From: Streptomyces poriferorum
GTDB taxonomy: Bacteria > Actinomycetota > Actinomycetes > Streptomycetales > Streptomycetaceae
Assembly (NCBI RefSeq): GCF_019399235.1
Contig: NZ_JAELVH010000055.1
Span: 1 to 56,207, forward strand
Length of the DNA: 56,207 nucleotides
Reading direction: 5' to 3'
Part shown: positions 36,756 through 47,700 of the stretch, in pieces
Position numbering within the stretch: position 1 is the first letter of the stretch
Layout: each line of letters begins with the position of its first letter
Notes under the pieces: generated by a model
Told to the model about the DNA's origin: nothing
Database searches by the model: none
What the model saw: only the letters and a program-made list of their open reading frames with translations
Program-made: the position numbers and the translations under genes

Positions 36756-37427
36756 ATGGCTGTCACTGACGAGGCCATCGAGAAGATCAAGGGAATGATC
36801 GTCTCGGGTGCGCTACGGCCCGGCGATCGTCTCCCCAAGGAGAGCGAACTCGCCGCGGAGCTCGGCCTGTCCCGCAACTCGCTGCGGGAGGCGGTGCGCG
36901 CTCTGTCGCTCATCCGCATTCTCGACGTACGGCAGGGCGACGGTACGTACGTCACCAGTCTCGACCCCCAGCTGCTGCTGGAGGCGCTGAGCTTCGTGGT
37001 GGACTTCCACCGCGACGACACGGTGCTGGAGTTCCTGGCGGTCCGCCGGATCCTGGAACCGGCGGCGACCGGCATGGCGGCGGCCCGGATCAGTGAGGAG
37101 CAGCTGGACGTGCTGAGCGCCCAGCTGGACGCGCTGGGCGAGCGCCCCTCGGTCGAGGAGCTGGTGGCCTGCGATCTGGAGTTCCACCGCGGCATCGTGC
37201 AGTCGTCCGGCAACTCGGTGCTCTGCTCGCTGCTCGACGGGCTTTCGGGTCCGACGACCCGGGCGCGGGTGTGGCGCGGTCTGACCCAGGAGGACGCGGT
37301 GAGCCGCACGCTCCACGAGCACCGGGCGATCCTCTCGGCGCTGCGGGACCGCGACGCGGAGGCTGCGCGGGCGTGGGCGACGGTGCACGTCGCCAGCGTG
37401 GAGCAGTGGCTGCGGTCGACGCTTTAG
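36756..37427 (+). CDS. GntR-family (FadR subfamily) regulator
   Basis: A 223-residue regulator with an N-terminal winged helix (LPKESELAAELGLSRNSLREAVR, about 27-48) and an all-helical FCD effector domain (LEFHRGIVQSSGN; LHEHRAILSALRDRDAEAA). FCD regulators often bind sugar acids through a metal. It is convergent with the sugar importer genes and shares an operator-like motif with the fuconate dehydratase promoter, so it probably controls that operon and itself. ATG with a GGAGG site. Confidence 0.93.
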   Translation: MAVTDEAIEKIKGMIVSGALRPGDRLPKESELAAELGLSRNSLREAVRALSLIRILDVRQGDGTYVTSLDPQLLLEALSFVVDFHRDDTVLEFLAVRRILEPAATGMAAARISEEQLDVLSAQLDALGERPSVEELVACDLEFHRGIVQSSGNSVLCSLLDGLSGPTTRARVWRGLTQEDAVSRTLHEHRAILSALRDRDAEAARAWATVHVASVEQWLRSTL

Positions 37428-37445
37428 CCGCGGGTGCGGGGCCTA

Positions 37446-37509
37446 CCGGGGCTCCGCCCCGGACCCCGGTCCTCAAACGCCGGACGGGCTGGAATGGCCC
37501 GTCCGGCGT
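37446..37509. terminator. Double-hairpin bidirectional terminator (dispersed Streptomyces repeat type)
   Basis: A seven-base hairpin (CCGGGGC-TCC-GCCCCGG, 37446-37462) is followed by a 13-base stem (ACGCCGGACGGGC, 37477-37509). The CTCAAACGCCGGACGGGCT wording is one I remember as common between Streptomyces genes. It terminates both gntR and the permease gene. Confidence 0.8.
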
Positions 37510-37525
37510 GAGTGAACCGAGAAGT

Positions 37526-38578
37526 TCAGTCCTGCTTCTCGCCGCTCGCGAAGCGGGAGATGACCAGGGCGACGATGATGATGGCGCCGTTGAGGAACTG
37601 GTTCCACAGCGCCGGGACGCCGCCGAGCGTCATCACGTTGACCACCAGTTGCAGCGTCAGTACGCCGGTCAGCGCACCGAACAGCGTGCCGCGGCCGCCC
37701 TTGAGGCTGATGCCGCCGATCACGGCCGCGGCGAACACCTGGAAGATCCAGCCGTTGCCCTGGGTCGCGGCGACCGCCCCGTAGTGGCCGGTGTAGAGGA
37801 TGCCCGCGAACGCTGCCAGCAGACCGCCGATGGCGAGCACGATCCAGGTGATCCGGTCGACCCGGATGCCTGCGGCGCGTGCCGCTTCCGGGTTGCCGCC
37901 GATCGCGTACAGCGAGCGTCCGTGGCGGAGCCAGGCCAGGGCCGCGCCGCCGATCGCGAAGAGGACCAGGCAGATCCAGACGGCGGCCGGGGCACCGAAC
38001 CACGAGGCCTTTCCGAGGTAGCGGAAGGACTCCGGGACGTCGGTGATGGACTTGCCCTCGGTGATGCCGATGTGGAGGCCGCGCAGCATCGTCAGCATGC
38101 CGAGTGTGGCGATGAAGCCGTTGACCCTCAGTTTCAGCATCAGGAAGCCGTTGATGGCTCCGATGACGAGTCCGACCAGCAGACAGAGCGGGATCGCCGA
38201 CCAGCTGGGAAACAATCCGAGGCCGGCGAAGCGGCCGCCGTCGGAGTCCAGCACCAGCCACATGGCGACGACGGGCGCGATGCCAATCGTCGACTCCAGC
38301 GAGAGGTCCATCCGGCCGCAGATGAGGATCAGCGCCTGGCCCAGGACCAGCAGGCTCAGCTCGGAGGACTGCTGGACGACGCTGATCAGGTTGTCGGAGG
38401 TGAGGAAGACCGGCGAGACGATGAAGCCGATCAGCATCAGCACCAGGATCACCGGCACCAGGGAGAAGTCGCTCCACCGGATCAGCTTGAGCCGGCTCAG
38501 CGGGCTGTCGTCGCCCGCACCGCCCTTCAGTGCCCCGTTGAAGTCGTCGGCCGTCGACGGCCGTATCGTGCCGGTCAT
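37526..38578 (-). CDS. Sugar ABC transporter permease (RbsC type)
   Basis: A 350-residue polytopic permease of the ribose/L-arabinose/fucose class. The family signature [12 protein letters not shown]...[22 protein letters not shown] and the [13 protein letters not shown] coupling loop are visible. Its ATG overlaps the ATPase stop by four bases (ATGA), so translation is coupled. It is the last gene of the fuconate dehydratase-SDR-binding protein-ATPase-permease operon and probably imports L-fucose or a related sugar. Confidence 0.93.
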   Translation of the reverse strand: MTGTIRPSTADDFNGALKGGAGDDSPLSRLKLIRWSDFSLVPVILVLMLIGFIVSPVFLTSDNLISVVQQSSELSLLVLGQALILICGRMDLSLESTIGIAPVVAMWLVLDSDGGRFAGLGLFPSWSAIPLCLLVGLVIGAINGFLMLKLRVNGFIATLGMLTMLRGLHIGITEGKSITDVPESFRYLGKASWFGAPAAVWICLVLFAIGGAALAWLRHGRSLYAIGGNPEAARAAGIRVDRITWIVLAIGGLLAAFAGILYTGHYGAVAATQGNGWIFQVFAAAVIGGISLKGGRGTLFGALTGVLTLQLVVNVMTLGGVPALWNQFLNGAIIIVALVISRFASGEKQD

Positions 38579-40095
38579 TCCCTTTCCCCCACACCTTCCA
38601 TGGCGGCGACGAGTTCCCCGTCGGACCACCCACTTGCGAATGTTGCGACGACCCGGCCGTGGAACAGGGCGAGGACCCGGTCGCAGACCCGCAGATCGTC
38701 CAGCTCGTCCGAGACGACGACTGCGGCGTTGCCCTCGTCGGCGACCCGCCGGACGACCCCGAGCAGCGAGTCCTTGGACTTGACGTCCACTCCCGCGGTG
38801 GGCCGGACCGCCACCAGCACGCTGGGCTCGCGGGCCAGTGCGCGGGCGACCACCACCTTCTGCTGGTTGCCGCCGGAGAGGCCGGAGACGGGCTGCTCGG
38901 GTCCCTGGGTCTTGATGTCCAGCGACTCGATCATGCCCCGGGCGAACTCCCGCGTACGGGAGGGAAGTACGGTCCCCCATGGGCCGAGCTGGTCGGTAAC
39001 CGTGAGCGTGGCGTTCTCGGCGACGCTGCGCTCCAGGACCAGCCCCTGGTCGTGCCGGTCCTCGGGGATGTAGCCGATCCCGGCGTCCAGCGCGTGCGGC
39101 ACGCTTCCCGACCGCACGTCCTTGCCGTGCACCCGGACCGTGCCGCCGTCCGCCTTGCGCATGCCCGCCAGCACCTCGCCCAGCGCGGTGTTGCCGCTGG
39201 CCGCGGAGCCCGCGAGCCCGAGCACCTCACCGGGGTGTACCTGGAGGTCCAGCGGTTCGAACCGGCCTTCCAGGGTGAGCCCTTCGGTACGCAGGATGGG
39301 CTCCGCCGAGGCGTCGGGAGGTGTGGCGGTGCCCGCCGCGTGCCAGGCGGTGGCACCGGCGGACTTCTCGCCCGTCATGGCCGCCACCAGTTCCGTCTTC
39401 GTGACGTCGGCAACCGGGGCGGTCATGACATGGCGGGCGTCGCGGTAGACGGTGACCGCCGTGCACAGCTCGTACACCTCCTGCAGGTGGTGGGAGATGA
39501 ACAGGAACGCCACTCCCTGGTCCTGCAGTTCCCGGAGCTTGTCGAAGAGCCGGCCGATACCCCGGGCGTCGAGCTGGGCGGTCGGCTCGTCGAGGATGAT
39601 CAGCCGGGCGCCGAAGGACAGCGCGCGGGCGATCTCGACGAACTGCCGCTGCTCCACGGCGAGATCGCGCGCCCGGGTGTTCGGGTCGACCTGGACGCCG
39701 TAATCGGCGAGGAGCTGCTCCGCGCGTTTGCGCAGCCTCCCCCAGCTGATCCAGCGGGACTTCTCGTCGAAACGGTTGAGGAAGAGGTTCTCCGCGACGG
39801 TCAGGTCGGGGACGACCATGGACTTCTGGTAGACGCAGGCGACCTTCGACTGCCAGGCCGTGGTGTCCCCGAAGGCGGGCGCGGGTTCCCCGCCGAAGGT
39901 GACCGTGCCCGCGTCCGCCTTGTGGAGGCCGGTCAGCACGCTGACCAGCGTCGACTTGCCCGCGCCGTTGCGTCCGACGAGTGCGTGCGACTCACCGGGC
40001 TGAACGGTGAGCTTCACCCCGTCGAGCGCCACGGTCGGCCCGAAGCGTTTGACGACGCCTTCCGCCTGTACGGCAGGTGGTGGTGCCTGGTCCAT
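38575..40095 (-). CDS. Sugar ABC transporter ATPase (RbsA type, two cassettes)
   Basis: A 506-residue ATPase with two fused nucleotide-binding cassettes. The first has a full Walker A (GRNGAGKST, 41-49) and a Walker B region at RLIILDEPTAQLD. The second has GSAASGNTAL in place of Walker A, lacking the Lys, and the signature SGGNQQKV; a degenerate second site is normal in RbsA-like proteins. It starts two bases after the binding-protein stop. Powers import of the sugar bound by the next gene upstream. Confidence 0.94.
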   Translation of the reverse strand: MDQAPPPAVQAEGVVKRFGPTVALDGVKLTVQPGESHALVGRNGAGKSTLVSVLTGLHKADAGTVTFGGEPAPAFGDTTAWQSKVACVYQKSMVVPDLTVAENLFLNRFDEKSRWISWGRLRKRAEQLLADYGVQVDPNTRARDLAVEQRQFVEIARALSFGARLIILDEPTAQLDARGIGRLFDKLRELQDQGVAFLFISHHLQEVYELCTAVTVYRDARHVMTAPVADVTKTELVAAMTGEKSAGATAWHAAGTATPPDASAEPILRTEGLTLEGRFEPLDLQVHPGEVLGLAGSAASGNTALGEVLAGMRKADGGTVRVHGKDVRSGSVPHALDAGIGYIPEDRHDQGLVLERSVAENATLTVTDQLGPWGTVLPSRTREFARGMIESLDIKTQGPEQPVSGLSGGNQQKVVVARALAREPSVLVAVRPTAGVDVKSKDSLLGVVRRVADEGNAAVVVSDELDDLRVCDRVLALFHGRVVATFASGWSDGELVAAMEGVGERE

Positions 40096-40097
40096 GA

Positions 40098-41138
40098 TCA
40101 GCTCTTCTTCTCCAGCTGGTTGGCCCACAGCTTCGGGTCGTCCACGTTGTCCTTGGTCACCAGGGGCGCGGGAAGCTGGTCCTCGAAGCCGTTCTGGATC
40201 TTGATGATGTTCGAGTCGTGGTCGGTGGGGCCTTCCTTGAAGGTCTTCCCGGCCAGGGCCGCCTTGGCGTAGTACAGCGCGTACTTCGCGTACAGGTCGG
40301 CGGGCTGGGAGATCGTCGCGTCGATCTTCCCGGCCTTGATGGCGTCGAACTCCTCCGGGATGCCGTCGTTGGAGATGATCGTGATGTGGCCCGGGGTGCC
40401 GGCCGGCTTCAGCAGCTTCTTCTGCTCCAGCAGCGCGAGGGTCGGCTGCAGGAAGACGCCGCCGGCCTGCATGTAGATGCCGTTGATGTCGGGGTGTGCG
40501 GCCAGGGTGGACTGGAGCTTGGCGGACGCGACGTCGCCCTTCCACTCGGTGGCCAGCTCGAACACCTTGATGCCCGGGTAGTCCTTGTCCATGCAGGCCT
40601 TGAAGGCCTCGGACCGGTCGCGGCCGTTGATCGAGGACAGGTCTCCCTGGAACTCGACGACCTTGCCCTTGCCCTTCAGCTGCTCGCCGAGGTACTTGCA
40701 GGCGTTCGTCCCGTACGCCTTGTTGTCGGCGCGCACCACCATGTAGATGTCGCCCTTGTCCGGGCGGGTGTCGACGCTGATGACGGGGATCTTCTTGTCG
40801 TTCAGCTGGTTGAGCGACTCGGCTATCGCACCGGTGTCCTGCGGGGCCATCACCACGGCCTTGGCGCCCTGGTCGGTGAAGGTCTGGACGTTGGCGACGA
40901 GCTTGCCGATGTCGTTCTGGGAGTTGGTCAGCGGCAGGGCCTTGACGTCTCCGTCCTTCACCCCCTTCTCGACGTAGTTCTGGTAGGAGTTCCAGAAGTC
41001 GCTGTCACTGCGCGGCAGGTCGATGCCGATCTTCTCGCTGCCCGCGCCCTTGTCCGATGATTCGCGGTTGCAGCCCGCGAGGGCAGTGACGGCCAGCAGC
41101 ACGGCGCAGGCCGCCGCACTCGTCGTACGCACTCTCAT
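40098..41138 (-). CDS. Sugar ABC transporter substrate-binding lipoprotein
   Basis: A 346-residue binding lipoprotein of the RbsB type (Peripla_BP_4 fold). The lipobox is ALAGC with Cys23. The body has IGIDLPRSDSDFWNSYQNYV and the Lys/Asp-rich hinge typical of this family. It would deliver a pentose, hexose or deoxysugar to the permease. A 130-base gap separates it from the SDR gene upstream. The gene context suggests L-fucose. Confidence 0.93.
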   Translation of the reverse strand: MRVRTTSAAACAVLLAVTALAGCNRESSDKGAGSEKIGIDLPRSDSDFWNSYQNYVEKGVKDGDVKALPLTNSQNDIGKLVANVQTFTDQGAKAVVMAPQDTGAIAESLNQLNDKKIPVISVDTRPDKGDIYMVVRADNKAYGTNACKYLGEQLKGKGKVVEFQGDLSSINGRDRSEAFKACMDKDYPGIKVFELATEWKGDVASAKLQSTLAAHPDINGIYMQAGGVFLQPTLALLEQKKLLKPAGTPGHITIISNDGIPEEFDAIKAGKIDATISQPADLYAKYALYYAKAALAGKTFKEGPTDHDSNIIKIQNGFEDQLPAPLVTKDNVDDPKLWANQLEKKS

Positions 41139-41268
41139 TGGTGTCCCGTTCCTTTGTGAAGTACCGGCTCGAAGGATCTGACGGCGTTGCGGGGGTCCGT
41201 GGTACAGGTGGTGCGGATGCTGTGAGAGGTGCGGTCCCGACCGTCCCGTCCGGACCGCGCGTCCCGGG

Positions 41269-42048
41269 TCAGCTGTCGGCGGGGCGCAGGCGCAGGCCCT
41301 GCATTCCGCCGTCGACGGCCAGGGCCGTGCCCGTCACGGAGGCCGCGGCGGGGCTGGCGAGGTAGAGGATCGCGGCGGCCACCTCGTCGGCGGAGACCAG
41401 CCGGCCCAGCGGCTGCCGGGCGTTGAGGGCCGCGCGTTCGGCGGCCGGGTCGCCCGCCTGACCGAGCAGCCGGCCGATCCACGGGGTGTCCGCGGTGCCC
41501 GGGTTGACGCAGTTGACGCGGATGCCCTCGCGGACGTGGTCGGCGGCCATGGCCAGCGTCAGGGACAGGACGGCGCCCTTGCTCGCGCTGTACAGGGCGC
41601 GCTGGGGCAGCCCCGCGGTCGCGGCGATCGAGCAGGTCTGGGTGATCGATACGGCGCCGGGGCGCTCGGCCGCGGCCCTGCGCAGGTGCGGCAGCGCGTG
41701 CCGGGCGGTGCGGACCATGCCGACGACGTTGATGTCCAGGACCCGGGCCCACTCGTCGTCGTCGTTGTCCTCGACGCTGCCGATGGAGCCGATGCCCGCG
41801 TTGGACACGAGCGTGTGCAGGGATCCCAGTTCGGCGGCGGCCCCGTCGACGGCCGCGCGGACGGCGGCGTCGTCGGTGACGTCCGCCTTGACGGCCAGGG
41901 CCCCCTCGGGTGCCCCCGCGGTCTCCCGGTCGAGTACCGCGACGCGCGCGCCGCGCTCCAGCAGCATGGTCGCGACGGCGGCCCCGATGCCGGAGGCGCC
42001 GCCCGTCACCAGAGCGTTCATCCCCTCGAAGTCGCGTGTGCCGGTCAT
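41269..42048 (-). CDS. Short-chain dehydrogenase (sugar or keto-deoxy-sugar acid type)
   Basis: A 259-residue SDR. The cofactor loop is VTGGASGIG (14-22), and the catalytic set is Ser140, Tyr153 and Lys157 (YSASK). The ATG overlaps the fuconate dehydratase stop by four bases. In known oxidative L-fucose pathways an SDR acts either as L-fucose dehydrogenase or as 2-keto-3-deoxy-L-fuconate dehydrogenase; coupling to the dehydratase favours the second, but this is inference. No aldolase, lactonase or hydrolase for the pathway lies in the window. Confidence 0.9.
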   Translation of the reverse strand: MTGTRDFEGMNALVTGGASGIGAAVATMLLERGARVAVLDRETAGAPEGALAVKADVTDDAAVRAAVDGAAAELGSLHTLVSNAGIGSIGSVEDNDDDEWARVLDINVVGMVRTARHALPHLRRAAAERPGAVSITQTCSIAATAGLPQRALYSASKGAVLSLTLAMAADHVREGIRVNCVNPGTADTPWIGRLLGQAGDPAAERAALNARQPLGRLVSADEVAAAILYLASPAAASVTGTALAVDGGMQGLRLRPADS

Positions 42049-43382
42049 CGGCTGTCCTCCTCGTTGGTGCGGCGGGCCTGCCATACGGGGCCCTCCGGGT
42101 AGCGGTGTGCGGCGATCGACTCGGGGTGCATGCGGGCGGAGAAGCCCGGTGCCGCCGGAGCGGTGTAGCGCCCGGACTCGATCACGGTGGGGTCGACGAA
42201 GTGTTCGTGGAGGTGGTCGACGTACTCGATCACCCGGTCCTCCCAGGTGCCGGAGACCGCCACGTAGTCGAACATCGAGAGGTGCTGGACCAGCTCGCAC
42301 AGTCCGACACCCCCGGCGTGCGGGCAGACGGGCACGCCGAACTTGGCGGCGAGCAGCAGGATCGCCAGGTTCTCGTTGACACCGGCGACGCGTGCGGCGT
42401 CGATCTGGACGAAGTCGACGGCTCCGGCCTGGAGCAGCTGCTTGAACACGACGCGGTTGGCGACGTGTTCACCGGTGGCGACCTTGACCGGCTGGCCGGC
42501 GCGCACGGCGGCGTGGCCGAGGATGTCGTCGGGGCTGGTCGGCTCCTCGATCCAGTGCGGGTCGTACGGCGCGAGCGCGGTCATCCACTCCACCGCGTCG
42601 GCGACGTCCCAGCGCTGGTTGGCGTCGACGGCGATCCGTACACCGGCGCCGACGGCGTCCCGGGCGAGGGCGAGCCTGCGGACGTCGTCGGCGACGTCAC
42701 CGCCGACCTTCAGCTTGATCTGGGTGAAGCCGTCGGCGACGGCCTCCTTCGCCAGCCGCACCAGCTTGTCGTCGGAGTAGCCGAGCCAGCCGGGCGAGGT
42801 GGTGTAGGCCGGGTATCCCTCGGCGCGCAGCCGCTCCGCGCGCTCGGCCCGGCCCGGCTCGGCGGCGCGCAGGATCGCGAGCGCCTCCTCGGGGGTGAGG
42901 GCGTCGGTGAGGTAGCGGAAGTCGACGAGGGACACGAGTTCCTCGGGCGTCATGCCGGCCAGGAACTGCCAGACGGGTCTGCCCGCGTGCTTGGCGGCCA
43001 GGTCCCAGGCGGCGTTGAGGACCGCGCCCGCCGCCATGTGCATCACGCCCTTCTCGGGGCCCAGCCAGCGCAGTTGGGAATCGTGCGTGAGGTCCCGGTA
43101 CAGCTCGCCGAGGTCGGCCGCGGTACGGGGCACCGGCCGTCCGGTCAGATAGGGCCGCAGCGCCTCGATGGCGGCCGCCATCACCTCGTTGCCGCGCCCG
43201 ATGGTGAAACAGAAGCCATGCCCCTCGATGCCGCCGCCGTCACCGTCCGCTCCATCGGTGCGCAGCACGACATAGGCGGCCGAGTAGTCGGGATCGGGGT
43301 TCATGGCGTCCGAGCCGTCCAGTTGTTCCGAGGTCGGAAAACGGATGTCGTGGACCTCGAAGTCCGTGACGGTCTGACTCAT
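42045..43382 (-). CDS. L-fuconate dehydratase (enolase superfamily)
   Basis: A 445-residue mandelate-racemase-like enzyme that removes water from L-fuconate. Its N-terminus ([20 protein letters not shown]) is the hallmark of this subgroup. Expected catalytic and metal residues are present: Lys223/Lys225 in KLK, Asp253 in DANQ, Glu280, Glu305 in GEHVANR and His355. First gene of the sugar operon, with a candidate promoter and GntR-type operator upstream. Activity on other six-carbon sugar acids is possible. Confidence 0.9.
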   Translation of the reverse strand: MSQTVTDFEVHDIRFPTSEQLDGSDAMNPDPDYSAAYVVLRTDGADGDGGGIEGHGFCFTIGRGNEVMAAAIEALRPYLTGRPVPRTAADLGELYRDLTHDSQLRWLGPEKGVMHMAAGAVLNAAWDLAAKHAGRPVWQFLAGMTPEELVSLVDFRYLTDALTPEEALAILRAAEPGRAERAERLRAEGYPAYTTSPGWLGYSDDKLVRLAKEAVADGFTQIKLKVGGDVADDVRRLALARDAVGAGVRIAVDANQRWDVADAVEWMTALAPYDPHWIEEPTSPDDILGHAAVRAGQPVKVATGEHVANRVVFKQLLQAGAVDFVQIDAARVAGVNENLAILLLAAKFGVPVCPHAGGVGLCELVQHLSMFDYVAVSGTWEDRVIEYVDHLHEHFVDPTVIESGRYTAPAAPGFSARMHPESIAAHRYPEGPVWQARRTNEEDSR

Positions 43383-43402
43383 GTGCGCCCCCAGGGGAAA
43401 TA

Positions 43403-43460
43403 ACATCGGACCTCTGCTGTGGTCATCCGATGTATAGCGCCCTGAAGGTCCCAACGTCCA
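43403..43460 (-). promoter_or_regulatory. Promoter and candidate GntR operator of the fuconate operon
   Basis: On the minus strand TGGACG (43460-43455) and TATACA (43436-43431) are spaced 18 bases. The -10 overlaps ATACATCGGATG (43435-43424), a 12-base match to the motif at the gntR promoter. A second half-site ACATCGGA lies on the plus strand at 43403-43410. Repression by the GntR protein is inferred. Confidence 0.6.
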
Positions 43461-43490
43461 GAGTTGAGCGGAAACTGACCCCGCACAGCT

Positions 43491-43501
43491 CGGATGTCTG
43501 G
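43491..43501 (+). promoter_or_regulatory. Third copy of the GntR-type motif, before parJ
   Basis: CGGATGTCTGG matches 11 bases of the gntR-promoter site (36736-36746), in the parJ leader. It may extend control to parJ or serve as an auxiliary site for the fuconate promoter 60-90 bases away. Short, so a chance match is possible. Confidence 0.35.
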
Positions 43502-43640
43502 CGAGACCGACACCCCGCTGCGGCCAATGACGCGTTTCCCGTCGGCCGGGTTCGCCCCACCCTGCGCAAGGGCTGCGGCGGGAGTGGCCGGAAGCCGTAA
43601 GGTTGTTCCGTACGCAAGGGAACTTCGGAAGGAGGCCTGG

Positions 43641-44693
43641 GTGATCGAGCTCGAGGGGGTTCCCGAGCTGATCGACCCGGTCATGGTGGCCGCGTTCGAG
43701 GGGTGGAACGACGCAGGTGACGCCGCCTCCACGGCGGTCGCGCATCTGGACCGGGAGTGGAAGGGCGAGGTGTTCGCGGCGCTGGACGCCGAGGACTACT
43801 ACGACTTCCAGGTCAACCGCCCGACCGTCTTTCTGGACGGCGGGGTACGCAAGATCACCTGGCCGACCACCAGGCTCTCCGTGGTCCGTATCGGCGGCGA
43901 CAAGCCCCGCGATCTCGTCCTGGTCCGGGGCATCGAGCCGTCGATGCGCTGGCGCTCGTTCTGCAACGAGATCCTGGGGTTCGCCCACGAACTGGGCGTC
44001 GAGATGGTGGTGGTGCTCGGTGCGCTGCTCGGCGACACCCCGCACACCCGGCCGGTGCCCGTCAGCGGTGTCACGTCCGACCCGGATCTGGCGCGGACCA
44101 TGGACCTGGAAGAGACCAAGTACGAGGGGCCGACCGGCATCGTCGGCATCCTCCAGGAGGCATGCACGCACGCCGGTGTGCCGGCGGTGAGTCTGTGGGC
44201 GGCGGTGCCGCACTACGTCTCCCAGCCGCCCAACCCGAAGGCCACGCTGGCACTGCTGAACCGTCTGGAGGACCTCATCGGGCTGCGCATCCCGCTGGGC
44301 GAACTGCCCGAGGACGCACGTGCCTGGCAGCTCGGGGTCGACCAACTGGCCTCCGAGGACAGCGAAGTGGCGGAGTACGTGCAGACGCTGGAGGAGGCCC
44401 GGGACACCGCGGAGCTGCCCGAGGCGAGCGGTGAGGCCATCGCCCGGGAGTTCGAGCGCTATCTGCGGCGCCGGGACCCCGGGCCCGGCCAGGCTCCGGG
44501 CGGGCACGCCACGGAGAGCGGTGACGGCTCGTACCTGCGGGACCCGTCGAGCAGCGGCCGGACCAGGCCGCCGAAGCCGCCCAGGCCGGAGACCGGCCCC
44601 GGGAGGGGTTCCCCGCCGGCCGGTGGTTCCGCGGGCAGCGGGGAGCCGGAGGATTCGTCGGAGGACTCGCCGGACGACTCCTCGGAGGACTGA
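43641..44693 (+). CDS. parJ: PAC2-family protein, probable ParJ
   Basis: A 350-residue actinobacterial PAC2-fold protein. The fold is recognised from [33 protein letters not shown], the [19 protein letters not shown] loop and [20 protein letters not shown]. About 75 C-terminal residues are Gly/Pro/Ser-rich and acidic. The name rests on memory that S. coelicolor SCO1662 (ParJ, a regulator of ParA polymerisation in sporulation) is of this family and sits just before mshC. GTG with a GGAGG site. It is not thought to be a proteasome assembly factor despite the family name. Confidence 0.75.
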   Translation: MIELEGVPELIDPVMVAAFEGWNDAGDAASTAVAHLDREWKGEVFAALDAEDYYDFQVNRPTVFLDGGVRKITWPTTRLSVVRIGGDKPRDLVLVRGIEPSMRWRSFCNEILGFAHELGVEMVVVLGALLGDTPHTRPVPVSGVTSDPDLARTMDLEETKYEGPTGIVGILQEACTHAGVPAVSLWAAVPHYVSQPPNPKATLALLNRLEDLIGLRIPLGELPEDARAWQLGVDQLASEDSEVAEYVQTLEEARDTAELPEASGEAIAREFERYLRRRDPGPGQAPGGHATESGDGSYLRDPSSSGRTRPPKPPRPETGPGRGSPPAGGSAGSGEPEDSSEDSPDDSSED

Positions 44694-44703
44694 TCCGGGC
44701 AGC

Positions 44704-44739
44704 GGGGAGCCGGGCGGGTGCGTACCCGCCCGGCTCCCC
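44704..44739. terminator. Bidirectional terminator between parJ and the GH31 gene
   Basis: Perfect 16-base stem (GGGGAGCCGGGCGGGT and complement) with a GCGT loop, between two convergent stops. Confidence 0.9.
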
Positions 44740-44756
44740 TGCGTCGCTGCCGGCAT

Positions 44757-47700
44757 TCAGGAACAGACGAAGCGCGCCGCGCCCCAGTCCCCGTGGTCGC
44801 CGGTCTTGGACCCGTTGGTGTCCGTGACCTTCAGACGCACATGCCGCGCGCCGTCGAGCGGCACATCGACCGGCACCGCCGCCGAGGCCCCCGTCACCTT
44901 CGGCGAGGTCCACAGCACCTTGCCGTCCGCCTCGACGGAGAACGCCACTTCGCCGTAGCCGTTGATCTCGTCGTCGATCCCGGCGTCGGCGGTGAACCTC
45001 GAGCACTGTCCGCCGAGATAGACCTCGATGTCGGAGTCGGCGTGGGTGCCGATCCCCTTCTCGTACACCTTCCCGGCCAGGGTCAGCGGGTGTCCGTCGG
45101 CCGCGCCCGACTCTCCGTTGCTGCGGTCGCGCTCCGCGGGTCCGTACCCGTTGGCGGAGGTCAGCCATTCGAGGTCGCTCGCCCACACCTCACCGGTGGG
45201 CGGCGCCGGCATCACGGCGGTGGCGAAGCGCTGGACGGCCGTGCGGGACTCGCCCGCCGACCGGTAGCGCGTGAGTGCGGTGATCCGGGCCTCTCCCGCC
45301 TCGGCGTCCTTCGCCGGGGTGACCTCCACCTCGACGCGCCGGGTGGTGCCCGCCGGAATCCGGTCCACGGCCGCGGCCGGCGTGGCCCGCCAGCCCTCGG
45401 GGACGTCGAGCGAGACCACGGCGTCCGTCACATCGGCCGTGCCCGCGGTGACGTCGACGGCCACGGTGCTCGCGGCACCGGCGCCGGTCTCCTGTCCCTG
45501 CGGTGCGAAGAGAGTGGCGGCCGCGGGCGCGTTCCGGCCGCCGACCGCGCTGGTGTTCTCCAGCTTCACGGAGAACTTCTTGCCCGTGGACAGCGGGGCG
45601 GTCCTGATCTTCACCACGCCGCCGCGGTCGTCGCGGTCGTACCACCAGCCCTGCTTCGCCGAGGCGTAGGCGGCGGCCGAGTCCAGCCGGGGCAGCTTGC
45701 CGGCGAGCTTCACGGCACTGGGCGCGGAGCCGGTGTGCACGCTGAACTCGTACGGGCGGCTGCTCTGCTTGCCCTCGAACTTCCCCTTGCTCTCACCGAT
45801 GTCCACGGTGACGTCGCCCGCCCCCTCGACCGGTGCCCGGACGTCGGCCTGCTGGGTGGCGTACGCGCCGTCGCGGTGCTGCCGGGTCACGCCGTCGTCC
45901 TCGTACAGCGTGAAGGAGGAACGGCCCTGCGGGTAGATGTCCCAGGCGAGCGGGGAGGTGGCGGTGCGGTCCTTGTACGAGCGGATGCCCGGCCACATCG
46001 GCACACTGGCGCCGCCCTTGACGAACAGCGGCAGCGTGTCGAGCGGGGCGCTGTAGTCGTCGACGGTGACCGGCCCCCGGTAGGTCCGGCCGCTCCAGTA
46101 GTCGGTCCAGGTGCCCTTCGGCAGGTAGATGCCGTCGCGCTCGGTGCTGTCCTGGTAGACGGGCGCGACGAGGAAGTCCTCGCCTGACATGAACTCGTAC
46201 TTCGCGGCGTCCGTCGCGGCCTTCGGGTCGTCCGGGTACTCCAGCACCAGCGGGCGGACCATGCCGACACCGGTCTTCGTCGCCTCGTGGGCGTAGGAGT
46301 ACTGGTAGGGCAGCAGCGACTCCTTGAGCTTGAGGTAGTCGCGGTTGACGGAGGTGTACGGCTCCCCGTAACGGAAGGGCTGCTTGTCGCTGGCGGCCCA
46401 GCCGTCCATGGTCATCGTGGTTCCGAGGAACATCTTCCACTGGAGGTCACGGGTGTACGTCTTGGCGCTGCCGCCGAAGATGCCGTCGACGTCGCCCGTG
46501 GTGTAGGCGAGGCCGGACATCGTGGCGCCCGCGTAGGTCGGTATCTGCCAGCGGATGTAGTCCCAGGTGCCGTACTGGTCGCCGGACCACTGGACACCGC
46601 AGCGCTGTGCGCCCGCCCAGCTCTCGGGGGCGTATGTGAAGCCGCGGGCGTCACTGTTGTCCTCGATGCCCTTGTAGGCGTCCTTGCATCCGTCGAGGGC
46701 GAACTTGTAGCCCTCGCCGATCCAGGCGACGTCGAGCTTGGCGACGCGCTGGCCGGCCTTGACCTGCTCGGCGATCTTCTCGATGCCGTCCTGGGTCCAC
46801 AGGCCGAGCTGCATGTCGCGGTCCTGGAGGCCCTGCGCGGTCTCGGCGAGGTCCTCGTAGCCGCAGCCGTAGCCGTCGTTGACGAGCATCCAGCCGTTCG
46901 GCATGTCGTTCTCGACGTAGCCGTCGGCGACCTTCAGCGCGTCCAGGGTGTGGCGCTCACCGCGGTTGGCGTTGTGCAGGTAGCAGTCGGCGTCACCGAT
47001 CTCCATGCCGTACACCGGGGGCAGGAAGGGCTTGCCGGTCAGCTTCGTGTACTGCCCGATGACGTCCTTGGCGTTGTCGCCCGCGAAGTAGTAGGCGTCG
47101 AAGCGCTGTTCCTGCTCGGTTGTGGTCACCGGGTCGGTGAAGGCGTAGGTGCCCGGCGCGAAGGTGTTGCGGAAGACGCCGTAGCCGGCCGACGAGAGGT
47201 AGAACGGCACCGAGTTGGGGTGCCCGCCGTCGTCCCAGTTGTAGTCGACGCCGACCTCGACGGTCTTGTCCCGGTGCGAGGTGTTGCCGCGGCCGTTCTG
47301 CATCCCGGCACCGTAGAACTGCTCGTCGGCGCCGCGGGCCAGCGTCTGGGTGGTCTTGTCGCCGTCCCAGCTCAGCCCTTTCGCCTCGGACCAGACCTGG
47401 CTGCCGTCGGCCCGGTACAGGGCGAACCGCAGAGGCGACTTGTAGACACGCAGCGTGACGTCTCCCGTGGAGAGGTCGTAGCGGTCGCTCCGCTCCTTCC
47501 ACCGGGTGCGGGGCGGTGCGCCCTGCGGCAGGACGATGGCGTCGCCCGCGGGGTCCTCGAACGTGCCGTCCGGGGCCAGTTCGATACGGAAGGTCTCCTC
47601 GGACACGAAGCTGACGCGGGCCTTCGCGGCCCCCGCACTCAGCCGGTACACCGGTCCGTCGGCCGTGAAGCCGGTGAGATCGCCGACCGTCGTGCCGGCG

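Noticed and set aside
43641..44693. PAC2 protein as a proteasome assembly chaperone working with PrcAB
   Set aside because: The family name comes from eukaryotic chaperones. The gene is about 28 kb from prcBA, and its neighbourhood and family point to ParJ.
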